The position numbers and the translations under genes are program-made. Shown piece after piece: positions 1 through 6,219 of a DNA stretch of 16,856 nt. Origin of the DNA: an uncultured bacterium (GTDB taxonomy: Bacteria; Bacillota; Clostridia; Oscillospirales; Oscillospiraceae); the NCBI GenBank assembly GCA_947364395.1, contig CANASS010000043.1, forward strand, positions 1 through 16,856, in the 5' to 3' direction. Positions within the stretch are counted from its first letter, which is position 1. Every line of letters begins with the position of its first letter. The notes below the pieces were generated by a model, which ran no database searches, was not told the DNA's origin, and was given only the letters and a program-made list of their open reading frames with translations.

Positions 1-39
1 GCGCCGAAAATACTTGGCTGGCGACGGCCTGGGAAGATA

Positions 40-60
40 GGTAGTGCCGACACAAAAAAG
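40..60 (+). repeat. Copy 1 of a 21-nt repeat preceding a terminator
   Basis: The 21 bases here match 582-602 at 19 positions; the shared core is TGCCGACACAAA. In both copies the repeat runs straight into the 5' arm of a hairpin terminator. The two copies bracket the Nudix gene. Confidence 0.7.
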
Positions 61-91
61 GAGGACGGATGAAAGTCTGTTCTCCTTTTTT
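54..91 (+). terminator. Rho-independent terminator of an upstream plus-strand gene, or leader attenuator of the Nudix gene
   Basis: Bases 54-68 pair with 77-91 as a 15-bp stem containing two G-U pairs, with an 8-nt loop at 69-76 and a T run at 86-92. The SD of the Nudix gene follows within about 6 nt of the T run. The hairpin is therefore either the end of a gene outside the window or a transcription attenuator in the Nudix leader. No good promoter is visible in 1-53. Confidence 0.75.
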
Positions 92-110
92 TATACGGAG
101 GTCGTTTTGC

Positions 111-566
111 ATGGGAAGACGGGAAACGGTGGAACTGACCAATATGTGCATGGTCTATGATCATCAAGGGAATATTTTGATGCAGGAGCGACTGGACCCG
201 GATTGGCCGGGGGTCACATTTCCCGGTGGACATATAGAGGAGGGAGAGCCCTTTACAAAGGCGGTCATCCGAGAGGTCAGGGAGGAGACGGGATTGACCA
301 TCCAGGCTCCGAAGCTGTGTGGGCTCAAGCAGTTTTTTAATGATGACGGTACGCGGTATATTGTGTTGCTGTATAAAACGGACCGCTTTTCCGGCGAGTT
401 GTGCTCCTCCGAGGAAGGAAGGGTATTTTGGGTCAAGCGCAGTGAGCTGGGCCAATATCGACTTCCCGTGGGGTTTGATCAGATGATCCGTGTCTTTGAA
501 GATGATGGGATTGGCGAGCAATATGTCCATTTGGTTGATGATGAGGTCGTGAGGGAGCTTTTGTGA
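111..566 (+). CDS. Nudix hydrolase, MutT / 8-oxo-dGTP diphosphatase type
   Basis: The 151-residue product carries a complete Nudix box at about residues 40-62: GG, five residues, E, seven residues, REVREETGL, which forms the Mg-binding helix. Family members hydrolyse nucleoside diphosphates linked to another moiety. The motif WPGVTFPGG just before the box is typical of MutT-like 8-oxo-dGTP diphosphatases that sanitise the nucleotide pool, but substrate cannot be fixed from sequence. I chose the ATG at 111 because GGAGG lies at 97-101. An in-frame ATG at 69 falls in the loop of the terminator hairpin and is very unlikely to be used. Codons such as AAT, ATT, GAT and TTT are commoner here than in the GC-rich neighbours, and similar terminator modules flank the gene, which together suggest separate acquisition. 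Confidence is high for the family and moderate for the substrate. Confidence 0.9.
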   Translation: MGRRETVELTNMCMVYDHQGNILMQERLDPDWPGVTFPGGHIEEGEPFTKAVIREVREETGLTIQAPKLCGLKQFFNDDGTRYIVLLYKTDRFSGELCSSEEGRVFWVKRSELGQYRLPVGFDQMIRVFEDDGIGEQYVHLVDDEVVRELL

Positions 567-581
567 AGACAGCGCGGTCCG

Positions 582-602
582 GGTAATGCCGACACAAAGA
601 AG
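582..602 (+). repeat. Copy 2 of the 21-nt repeat preceding a terminator
   Basis: This matches 40-60 at 19 of 21 positions and again continues into a hairpin (602-625). Together the two copies bracket the Nudix gene at a spacing of about 540 bp. Confidence 0.7.
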
Positions 603-631
603 CGGACAGCCGAAAGACTGTCCGCATTCTT
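597..631. terminator. Bidirectional terminator between Nudix (+) and the Cys-rich gene (-)
   Basis: GCGGACAG at 602-609 pairs perfectly with CTGTCCGC at 618-625 around an 8-nt loop. AGAA and TTCT outside extend the stem across a one-base bulge. Read on the minus strand the stem is followed by TTCTTTGT, so it can also end the Cys-rich gene whose stop is at 646. The T tract on the plus strand is interrupted. Confidence 0.75.
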
Positions 632-645
632 ATGTATTTTAAGAA

Positions 646-861
646 TCAAAGGGTAAAATCTTCGTCCTTCAGGTGGGCAAAATTGACTGCCAGGGGCTTG
701 GGCGGGGTGCGCTTCAGGGGATCGTAGCGGAACCGGCGGCAGGAGCCGGTGCAGGCCACGATCCCTTTTTTGACGCACATCATCTGATCCTCCCCCAGGT
801 TCAGCGGTGTGCCCCACTGGCAGTAAGAACAGCGGGGTTCAATATGTTTATCAAACAGCAT
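646..861 (-). CDS. Small Cys-rich conserved clostridial protein, probable metal-binding
   Basis: This encodes a 71-residue protein of unknown function. It has five cysteines spaced C-x2-C-x14-C-x7-C-x3-C (residues 11, 14, 29, 37, 41), a pattern like a zinc ribbon or rubredoxin-like knuckle, then a basic stretch (SCRRFRYDPLKR) and an acidic tail. I recall similar short proteins as common hypotheticals in Clostridia, but assign no name. The ATG at 861 is preceded by GGGAGGAG at a proper distance. An open frame extends upstream into ylbJ but has no SD. The gene lies 61 bp downstream of ylbJ and has a promoter-like sequence in the ylbJ 3' end, so it may be transcribed alone or with ylbJ. A soluble cytoplasmic protein is expected because there is no signal peptide or membrane segment. 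Confidence 0.8.
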   Translation of the reverse strand: MLFDKHIEPRCSYCQWGTPLNLGEDQMMCVKKGIVACTGSCRRFRYDPLKRTPPKPLAVNFAHLKDEDFTL

Positions 862-891
862 GGATGGTCTCCTCCCTGGAACGGGCGTAGC

Positions 892-914
892 GCGGCGGGA
901 CACAACTCCGCCGC
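892..914 (-). other. Hairpin in the leader of the Cys-rich gene
   Basis: GCGGCGG (892-898) pairs with CCGCCGC (908-914) around a 9-nt loop. It lies between the promoter-like site at 922-950 and the SD. No T run follows on the minus strand, so it is not a clear terminator of ylbJ. Confidence 0.4.
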
Positions 915-921
915 ACCATCT

Positions 922-950
922 ATTATACACGGTAATTCGGAGAATTTCCA
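922..950 (-). promoter_or_regulatory. Sigma-A type promoter for the Cys-rich gene
   Basis: The minus strand reads TGGAAA (945-950), 17 bp, then TATAAT (922-927). The -10 is perfect and the -35 matches four of six. It sits over the last codons of ylbJ and would give a leader of about 55 nt. Confidence 0.55.
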
Positions 951-2095
951 CACTTATTTCGCCAGAGGGAGCGGCAAAGCGCGGCCAATAGCAGCCATCC
1001 TCCCAGGGCGGCCAGGGAGGAGGCGGCAAGAGCGGTGGAAAAGTCCAGCGCCGCGATGGATTCCGCCTGCTCCGCCAGGTAGTCCGCCACCGGGGCGGAC
1101 AGGGGAAACAGCCGGGTCAGGCACCAGGTCAGCCCTGCGGCGATGAGGCCGTGGAACAGCTTGCCCGCTAAGTAGGTCTTAGCGGACAGGCCGCTGTCCA
1201 CCAGGAAGGACAGCACCTGACAGTGCACCGACAGACCTGCCCAACCCAGCATAAACGCCGCCATGGATACCCTTCCGGCAAGCTGGGTGCTGCCCTGGAG
1301 GGAGGATACCCCGGAGGACAGCTCCAGCAGGCCCGCCACCAGCCGCCGTGCCCACTCGGGCTGAAAGCCGGCCAGCGACAGCAGGTTTGCCAGGAGGGTG
1401 AATACGCCGCAGGCGGACATCAGCTGGAGCACTACCGCAAAAAACACTACAAAGGCGCATATGTTCAGCGTACTTTGCAGGGAACGGGTAACCGCTCCGG
1501 TAAAGGCGGCGGGGATCGTAACGGCCTGGATGGGCTTGGACTGAGGCCTGGGAGAGCGGCTTCGCTCCGAGCCGCCATAGAAACGGAACAGCAGGCCCAC
1601 CACCAGCGAGGCCAGGGCGTGGGTCAGGTAGAGCAGCAGCCCCACCCGGCTGTCCCCAAAGACGCCCGCGCCCACCACCCCCAGAATGAAGGCGGGGCCG
1701 GAGTTGTTGCAGAAGGAGAGCAGCCGTTCCGCCTCCGTTTTGGAGCACAAGCCCTGCTGGTAGAGCTGAAGGGCGGTCCGGGCGCCTACGGGATAGCCGC
1801 CGATGAAGCCCAGGGCCACCGCCGCCGCGCAGCTGCCGCTCACCCGGAACAGGGGCCGCATCAGCCCTTCCAGGGCCCGGCCCAGATAGGCCGCCAGCCC
1901 CAGGTCCACCACCAGGGAGGACAGCACGAAAAAGGGGAACAGCGACGGTACAATGACGTTGAAGCAGAGCGCCAGCCCGTCCTTGGCCCCAGCGATGGCC
2001 TGGCCGGGCATGGCCACCAAACCCGCCGTGGCCAGAAGCAGCGCCAGCCCCGCCAGCGCGTCCCGCACCGTCTTTTCCTTCAGCAGTCTCAGCAC
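923..2095 (-). CDS. ylbJ: Sporulation integral membrane protein YlbJ (nucleoside-recognition/Gate domain)
   Basis: The 390-residue product is hydrophobic with roughly eight membrane segments. It carries the conserved Gate-domain blocks CFNVIVPSLFPFFVLSSLV, GFIGGYPVGARTA and LLSFCNNSGPAFILGVVG, and a second half with similar features. In Bacillus subtilis YlbJ (about 408 residues) is made in the mother cell under sigma-E and is needed for heat-resistant spores; the same family includes the dipicolinate transporter SpoVV. I infer the same sporulation role here, at the mother-cell or outer forespore membrane. The frame is open well upstream into ilvC. I chose the GTG at 2095 because GGGGGTGG precedes it and the hydrophobic domain starts soon after; the SD is weak, so the start is uncertain. 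A terminator at 2201-2234 separates it from ilvC. I found no convincing sigma-E promoter. Confidence 0.88.
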   Translation of the reverse strand: MLRLLKEKTVRDALAGLALLLATAGLVAMPGQAIAGAKDGLALCFNVIVPSLFPFFVLSSLVVDLGLAAYLGRALEGLMRPLFRVSGSCAAAVALGFIGGYPVGARTALQLYQQGLCSKTEAERLLSFCNNSGPAFILGVVGAGVFGDSRVGLLLYLTHALASLVVGLLFRFYGGSERSRSPRPQSKPIQAVTIPAAFTGAVTRSLQSTLNICAFVVFFAVVLQLMSACGVFTLLANLLSLAGFQPEWARRLVAGLLELSSGVSSLQGSTQLAGRVSMAAFMLGWAGLSVHCQVLSFLVDSGLSAKTYLAGKLFHGLIAAGLTWCLTRLFPLSAPVADYLAEQAESIAALDFSTALAASSLAALGGWLLLAALCRSLWRNKCGNSPNYRV

Positions 2096-2200
2096 GCCAC
2101 CACCCCCGTGGGGAGAGACTATGCGGCTGGGCGGCGTCGCTTGCCTGTCCCCCAAAATTTTTTGCGGAGAAGGTGGATAACAAGTGGTAGTACGGGCCCA

Positions 2201-2234
2201 TGAAAAAAGTCTGCCGTGAGGCAGACTTTTTTCA
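2201..2234 (-). terminator. Terminator of ilvC
   Basis: This is a perfect 15-bp inverted repeat (core GTCTGCC / GGCAGAC) with a GTGA tetraloop and A and T runs on either side, so it works in both directions. It starts about 30 bp past the ilvC stop on the minus strand. Confidence 0.92.
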
Positions 2235-2265
2235 TATACGGAGACTTCAGCTGGGGATAAAGTTC

Positions 2266-3285
2266 TCAGTTGGAAGCGGTGTCCAGATCGGAGTCGCCGC
2301 CCCAGATCATGTTCTTGCGCAGCTCGCCGCCCACGATCTCCATCTGGTGCTTCTTGAGCTGGGCCCGCTTGGAGTTGAAGAAGGTGCGGCCGTTCTTGTT
2401 CTCGGCGATCCACTTACCGGCAAAGGTGCCGTCCTGGATGTCGGACAGCACGGCGCGCATGCGGGCTTTGGTCTCCTCGTGGGGGATGACCCGGGGGCCG
2501 CTGACATACTCGCCGAACTCGGCGGTGTCGGAGATGGAGAAGTTCATGGCCGCCACGCCGCCCTTGTTAATCAGATCAATGATGAGCTTCATCTCGTGGA
2601 TGCACTCGAAGTAGGCGTTCTCCGGCTCGTACCCGGCCTCCACCAGCACCTCGAAGCCGCAGCGCATCAGGTCCACCACGCCGCCGCACAGCACGGTCTG
2701 CTCGCCGAACAGGTCGGTTTCGGTCTCATCGTGGAAGGTAGTCTCCATCACGCCCGCCCGGGCGCCGCCGATGCCCGCGATGTAGGCCAGGGCGGTCTGA
2801 TAGGCGTGGCCGGTGGCGTCCTGCTCCACCGCCACCAGGCAGGGCACGCCCTTGCCTGCCACATAGGTGGAGCGCACGGTGTGGCCGGGACCCTTGGGGG
2901 CGGCCATGAACACGTCTACTCCGGCGGGGGGGACGATCTGCTGATAGCGGATGTTGAAGCCGTGGGCGAAGGCCAGGGCCTTGCCCTCGGTCATGTAGGG
3001 GGCGATGTCCTTCTGATAGACCTCGGCCTGGACCTCGTCGTTGATGAGCATCATCACGATGTCCGCCCACTGGGCGGCGGCGGGGACGGTCTTGACTGCC
3101 AAGCCCGCGGCCTCGGCATTGGCCCAGTTCTTGGAGCCCTCCCGCAGGCCCACGCACACATCACAGCCGGAGTCCTTCAGGTTCAGGGCGTGGGCGTGGC
3201 CCTGGGAGCCGTAGCCGATGATGGCGATTTTCTTGCCCTTCAGCCAGCTCAGGTCGCAGTCCTTCTCATAGTACATCTTAGCCAT
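2266..3285 (-). CDS. ilvC: Ketol-acid reductoisomerase (NADP-dependent), class I
   Basis: The 339-residue enzyme converts acetolactate or acetohydroxybutyrate to the 2,3-dihydroxy acids, using Mg and NAD(P)H, in valine, leucine and isoleucine synthesis. It is a short, class I enzyme of the usual length. The Rossmann motif GYGSQGHAHA is at residues 24-33. The cofactor loop GLREGSKNW has Arg48 and Ser51, a pattern associated with NADPH preference. The motif DETETDLFGEQ contains the expected metal ligands Asp191 and Glu195. The ATG at 3285 has AAGGAGTG about 7 nt upstream. It lies 158 bp downstream of ilvN, with an extended -10 and a hairpin in the gap, so it may be transcribed both with ilvBN and from its own promoter. 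The terminator follows at 2201-2234. Confidence 0.98.
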   Translation of the reverse strand: MAKMYYEKDCDLSWLKGKKIAIIGYGSQGHAHALNLKDSGCDVCVGLREGSKNWANAEAAGLAVKTVPAAAQWADIVMMLINDEVQAEVYQKDIAPYMTEGKALAFAHGFNIRYQQIVPPAGVDVFMAAPKGPGHTVRSTYVAGKGVPCLVAVEQDATGHAYQTALAYIAGIGGARAGVMETTFHDETETDLFGEQTVLCGGVVDLMRCGFEVLVEAGYEPENAYFECIHEMKLIIDLINKGGVAAMNFSISDTAEFGEYVSGPRVIPHEETKARMRAVLSDIQDGTFAGKWIAENKNGRTFFNSKRAQLKKHQMEIVGGELRKNMIWGGDSDLDTASN

Positions 3286-3329
3286 GGTAAAACACTCCTT
3301 GTAAAAAATGGTATGGAAAAAGTTTCTTT

Positions 3330-3357
3330 GATTCCCGCCCCGCAGGGGACGGGAATC
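3330..3357 (-). other. Hairpin in the ilvC leader (weak terminator, attenuator or processing site)
   Basis: GATTCCCGCCCC (3330-3341) pairs with 3345-3357 across a one-base bulge and a 3-nt loop. On the minus strand it is followed by AAAGAAACTTTTTCC, so any T run is displaced by 8 bases. It could be a leaky terminator after ilvN or an mRNA-stabilising 5' structure for ilvC. Confidence 0.5.
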
Positions 3358-3399
3358 AGGAAAATTTTGCGCGCGTCATGGTTCTATGCGGGTTTTAAG

Positions 3400-3408
3400 A
3401 GTATATCA
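3400..3408 (-). promoter_or_regulatory. Extended -10 promoter candidate for ilvC
   Basis: The minus strand reads TGATATACT, a TGn extension followed by TATACT. I see no good -35 at 16-18 bp. Use of it would give an ilvC leader of about 110 nt containing the 3330-3357 hairpin. Confidence 0.4.
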
Positions 3409-3443
3409 CGGGGGCGGGGAAAAGAATGATAACTGTGATACAA

Positions 3444-4004
3444 TTACAGAATATTCTTGCCCAAATCGAACTCCTCCCGCTCCTTGTTGCTGGCGTTGTT
3501 GCGGATGGTGGCCTCGCCCCGCTCCAGGGCCACCATGCCCGTGCGGACCAGCTCCAGGATGCCGAACTCAGACAGCAGCTTTTCCAAGGCGTCGTCTTTG
3601 GACTCCTGGCCGATGATGGCCAGGGTCAGGCTCTGGGTGGACACGTCGATGATGGCGGCCCGGAAGATGTTGGCGATCTGAATAACCTCGTTGCGCACCT
3701 CCCGGCTCTCCGCCCTCACCTTGATGAGCACCAGCTCCCGGCGGATGGACTGCTCGGGGGGCAGCAGCCGGACGGAGTAGACGGAGAACTGCTTGCGCAG
3801 CTGGTTGATGATCTGACCGATCTGGGCCTCGGCGCACAGCACCTCGATGGTGATACGGGACACCTCGGGGTCGTCGGTGGTGCCCACCGCCAGGGACTCA
3901 ATGTTATAGCCCTTCCGGGAGAACAGCCGGGACACCTGGCTGAGCACGCCGGCGGTGTTCTCCACCAGGACCGACAGGGTGTGGCGTTTTGTGGTGGTAT
4001 TCAT
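3444..4004 (-). CDS. ilvN: Acetolactate synthase, small regulatory subunit
   Basis: The 186-residue protein opens with an ACT domain at about residues 8-80 (TLSVLVENTAGVLSQVSRLF, then NIESLAVGTTDDPEVSRITI). A C-terminal small-subunit domain follows (REVRNEVIQIANIFRAAIIDVS). In this family the subunit binds branched-chain amino acids, confers valine feedback inhibition and activates the large subunit IlvB. The start at 4004 has AAAGGAGGGAG as SD, and that SD overlaps the ilvB stop codon, so translation of the two subunits is probably coupled. The length is slightly above the E. coli IlvH/IlvN size and normal for Firmicutes. ilvC follows. Confidence 0.97.
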   Translation of the reverse strand: MNTTTKRHTLSVLVENTAGVLSQVSRLFSRKGYNIESLAVGTTDDPEVSRITIEVLCAEAQIGQIINQLRKQFSVYSVRLLPPEQSIRRELVLIKVRAESREVRNEVIQIANIFRAAIIDVSTQSLTLAIIGQESKDDALEKLLSEFGILELVRTGMVALERGEATIRNNASNKEREEFDLGKNIL

Positions 4005-4018
4005 GGCTTCTCCCTCCT

Positions 4019-5728
4019 TTAATGTAACAGGAAATCGGTGACGGGGGTGCCGCCGTTCACCATGGGGTGGACCATGGCGTCCATGTCGATGGCGCAGTCG
4101 ATGACGCAGCCCCGGCCCTCCTGGAGGGCCTGCTTGAAGGCGGCCTCAAACTCCGCCTGGGTCTTGGCCCGGAAGCCCTTCAGGCCGTAGGCCTCCGCCA
4201 GCTTGACGAAGTCGGGGCCCCGGTCCAGGGTGGTCTGGGAGAACCGCTTGTCGTAGAGCAGGTTCTGCCACTGGCGGACCATGCCCAGGGTGCGGTTGTC
4301 AAAGATCACGGTGATTACGGGGATGCTGTAGTGCTCCACGGTGGCCAGCTCGTGGCAGTTCATGCGGAAGCAGCCGTCTCCGGTGCAGTGGACCACCACC
4401 TTGTCCGGGTTGCCCGCCTTGGCCCCCATGGCGGCCCCCAGGCCGAAGCCCATGGTGCCGAAGCCGCCGCTGGTGAGCAGCTGGCCGGGCCGGGAGAAGT
4501 GATAATACTGACAGGACCACATCTGGTGCTGGCCCACGTCGGTGGCGATGATGGCGTCGCCGTCCGTCAAATCGGAGATGGTCTCCAAAATCTCGTGGGG
4601 GTGGAGGACGCCGTCCTTCTTCAGAGGCAATTCCTTGCGGGCAAAGACCTGGGCCTTCCAGGCGGTGTAGTCGTGGGGGGGCAGATTTTCATTGAGCAGC
4701 TCCAGCACCCGCCGGGCGTCGCCGATGATGTGGTGGCAGGTCTGGACGTTCTTGTCGATCTCCGCCCGGTCGATGTCGATCTGGACGATCTTGGCGTTTT
4801 GGGCGAAGGAGGCGGGGTGGGTGGCCACCCGGTCGGAGAACCGGCAGCCGATGGCGATGAGCAGGTCACATTCGGCGGTGGCCATGTTGGAGGCGTGGGA
4901 GCCGTGCATGCCCACCATGCCGGTGAACAGGGGATGGTTTCCGGGGCAGGCGCCGCCCCCCATGATGGTGGAGCCCACCGGGGCGTCCAGGGTCTCGATA
5001 AACCTGCGGAACTCGGGAACCGCCCCCTTGGAGCGGATCACGCCGCCGCCCACCAGCACCATGGGGCGCTGGGACTGGGCGATGAGCTCCAGCAGTTTGT
5101 GGATGTCCCCCAGGTTGGGTTCGGGATTTTTCAGGTCCCGGTTGGACCGGCGCAGCAGGGTGGCCAGCCGGCCGTGGTTGGGGTGCTCCGCCAGGGGGAG
5201 GTATTCGTACTCCCCCTGAATGGCGGTGATGTTTTTGGCGATGTCCACCAGAACCGGGCCGGGACGGCCGGACCGGGCGATGGCGAAGGCCTCCCGGATC
5301 ACGTCGGCCAGCTCGTTGGCGTCCTTCACCAGGAAATTGCACTTGGTGATGGGCATGGTGATGCCGGTGATGTCCACCTCCTGGAAAGAGTCCTTGCCGA
5401 TGAGGTGTTCACTGACGTTGCAGGTGATGAACACCACCGGGGAGGAGTCATAGTAGGCGGTGGCGATGCCGGTGACCAGGTTGGTGGCTCCGGGGCCGGA
5501 GGTGGCGAAGCACACCCCCACTTTTCCGGTGGAGCGGGCGTAGCCGTCGGCGGCGTGAGACGCGCCCTGCTCATGGGCGGTGAGATAGTGGCGAATCTTC
5601 TGGTTGTAGCCATGGAGCTCGAATTCGTCGTAGATGTTCAGGATGGTGCCGCCGGGATAGCCGAACACCGTGTCCACGCCCTGCTCCAGCAGGCACTCCA
5701 TGACGATCTGGGACCCTCTCATCAACAT
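4019..5728 (-). CDS. ilvB: Acetolactate synthase, large catalytic subunit
   Basis: The 569-residue thiamine-diphosphate enzyme condenses two pyruvates to acetolactate, or pyruvate with 2-oxobutyrate, as the first common step to branched-chain amino acids. The N-terminal pyrimidine-binding domain has GYPGG and the catalytic glutamate Glu53 in LTAHEQGASHAADGYAR. TSGPGATN follows, then the central FAD/Rossmann domain, then the TPP-binding domain with GDGCFRMNCHELATVEHYSI and the FDN end of the motif. The ATG at 5728 was chosen over the one at 5722 because GGAGG lies 9 nt from the former. It is the first gene of ilvB-ilvN(-ilvC), with a strong promoter at 5835-5863 and an attenuator-like hairpin at 5751-5802. 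The paired small subunit immediately downstream supports the biosynthetic rather than the catabolic (AlsS) role. Confidence 0.98.
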   Translation of the reverse strand: MLMRGSQIVMECLLEQGVDTVFGYPGGTILNIYDEFELHGYNQKIRHYLTAHEQGASHAADGYARSTGKVGVCFATSGPGATNLVTGIATAYYDSSPVVFITCNVSEHLIGKDSFQEVDITGITMPITKCNFLVKDANELADVIREAFAIARSGRPGPVLVDIAKNITAIQGEYEYLPLAEHPNHGRLATLLRRSNRDLKNPEPNLGDIHKLLELIAQSQRPMVLVGGGVIRSKGAVPEFRRFIETLDAPVGSTIMGGGACPGNHPLFTGMVGMHGSHASNMATAECDLLIAIGCRFSDRVATHPASFAQNAKIVQIDIDRAEIDKNVQTCHHIIGDARRVLELLNENLPPHDYTAWKAQVFARKELPLKKDGVLHPHEILETISDLTDGDAIIATDVGQHQMWSCQYYHFSRPGQLLTSGGFGTMGFGLGAAMGAKAGNPDKVVVHCTGDGCFRMNCHELATVEHYSIPVITVIFDNRTLGMVRQWQNLLYDKRFSQTTLDRGPDFVKLAEAYGLKGFRAKTQAEFEAAFKQALQEGRGCVIDCAIDMDAMVHPMVNGGTPVTDFLLH

Positions 5729-5750
5729 AATTGGAAACCTCCTTCAATAC

Positions 5751-5802
5751 AAAAAAGCACAGCCGCGTCCGACACAGGACGAGCCATGCTCCGCGGTGCT
5801 TT
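5751..5802 (-). terminator. Attenuator-like terminator in the ilvB leader
   Basis: On the minus strand AAAGCAC (5796-5802) pairs with GTGCTTT (5754-5760), with a CGC/GCG extension. Inside are two small hairpins, GAGC-ATG-GCTC and GTCC-TGTGTC-GGAC. A run of T follows (5751-5756) and the ilvB SD comes about 10 bases later. This is an intrinsic terminator inside the leader, ahead of the gene it would control. The ACCGCG sequence in the stem recalls the T-box core, but see the findings for why a T-box is doubtful. Confidence 0.65.
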
Positions 5803-5834
5803 CAACAAAGCGCATAATTCAGCGTATTGAAGTT

Positions 5835-5863
5835 ATCATATCCTTTTACGGAGGCTTTGTCAA
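5835..5863 (-). promoter_or_regulatory. Sigma-A promoter of the ilv genes
   Basis: The minus strand has TTGACA (5858-5863), 17 bp, TATGAT (5835-5840). This is a near-consensus vegetative promoter. Transcription should start near 5828 and give a leader of about 100 nt. Confidence 0.85.
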
Positions 5864-5944
5864 TGTAAAATGGCGGGAGTTTTTCAAATTTCGCCACTCA
5901 ACCAAAGAAAGGCCGGTTTTCCCCTGTTTTTTGGCGGAATTATC

Positions 5945-5980
5945 AAGAAACGGGAAGGACAAAAGCCCTTCCCGCTTCTT
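5945..5980 (-). terminator. Terminator of the DUF1540 gene
   Basis: A 14-bp stem with one mismatch joins 5945-5958 and 5967-5980 (core CGGGAAGG / CCTTCCCG) around an 8-nt loop. It begins 9 bases after the stop codon on the minus strand and ends in TTTCTT. It insulates the ilv promoter from the upstream gene. Confidence 0.82.
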
Positions 5981-5989
5981 GGCGGATTG

Positions 5990-6175
5990 TTACTGGCAGG
6001 TGCAGGACGTGCCGTGGTCCCCCAGCTTGAAGGAAGCGCACTCGGTCTCGCCGCAGGTGCACACGCTGTTCTGGCAGTGGCCCACCTGGATCTCGTTGAG
6101 GGTGCAGCGCTGGTCCTTGTGGTAAGTGCAGCTGTTCACGGTGCACTTGATGCTGGGATTGGTCTGGTTCATCAT
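5990..6175 (-). CDS. DUF1540 domain protein, small Cys-rich
   Basis: The 61-residue protein matches the DUF1540 pattern as I know it: IKCTVNSCTYHKDQRCTLNEIQVG, then CTCGETECASFK, and a final SCTCQ. Nine cysteines (residues 11, 16, 24, 34, 39, 41, 46, 57 and 59) suggest a metal-binding or disulfide-rich fold. No biochemical function is established for the family. There is no signal peptide or membrane segment. Of two adjacent ATGs the first, at 6175, is 8 nt from AAGGAGG and is preferred. Upstream lie a sequence close to the sigma-G consensus (6220-6250) and an inverted repeat that takes in the SD; a terminator follows. If the sigma-G site is real, the protein would be made in the forespore. 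That is inference from the promoter, not from the protein. Confidence 0.88.
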   Translation of the reverse strand: MMNQTNPSIKCTVNSCTYHKDQRCTLNEIQVGHCQNSVCTCGETECASFKLGDHGTSCTCQ

Positions 6176-6186
6176 GGTCGTTACCT

Positions 6187-6217
6187 CCTTGTATCCTGAG
6201 TCGTATCGAATACAAGG
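6187..6217 (-). promoter_or_regulatory. Inverted repeat covering the DUF1540 SD
   Basis: CCTTGTAT (6187-6194) and ATACAAGG (6210-6217) are perfect inverted repeats separated by 15 bases. On the minus strand the downstream arm contains the first part of AAGGAGG, so pairing would hide the SD. As DNA it could equally be a dyad operator. Confidence 0.45.
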
Positions 6218-6219
6218 GA

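Noticed and set aside
2096..2413. Longer N-terminus for YlbJ running back into ilvC
   Set aside because: It would cross the ilvC terminator and overlap the ilvC coding region. The added sequence is not hydrophobic or YlbJ-like.
4067..5830. 587-codon open frame antisense to ilvB
   Set aside because: It is a product of GC-rich third positions on the opposite strand. The translation is low-complexity in Gly, Val and His, has no SD, and ilvB is unmistakable.
5729..5944. Classical T-box riboswitch upstream of ilvB
   Set aside because: ACCGCG is present, but the UGG for tRNA pairing is not. The leader from the strong promoter is only about 100 nt, and no Stem I or AG-bulge motifs were seen upstream.
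5990..6175. SCIFF peptide (six-cysteine ranthipeptide precursor)
   Set aside because: The cysteine spacing and the ETECASF block fit DUF1540 rather than SCIFF, and no radical SAM maturase gene is adjacent.
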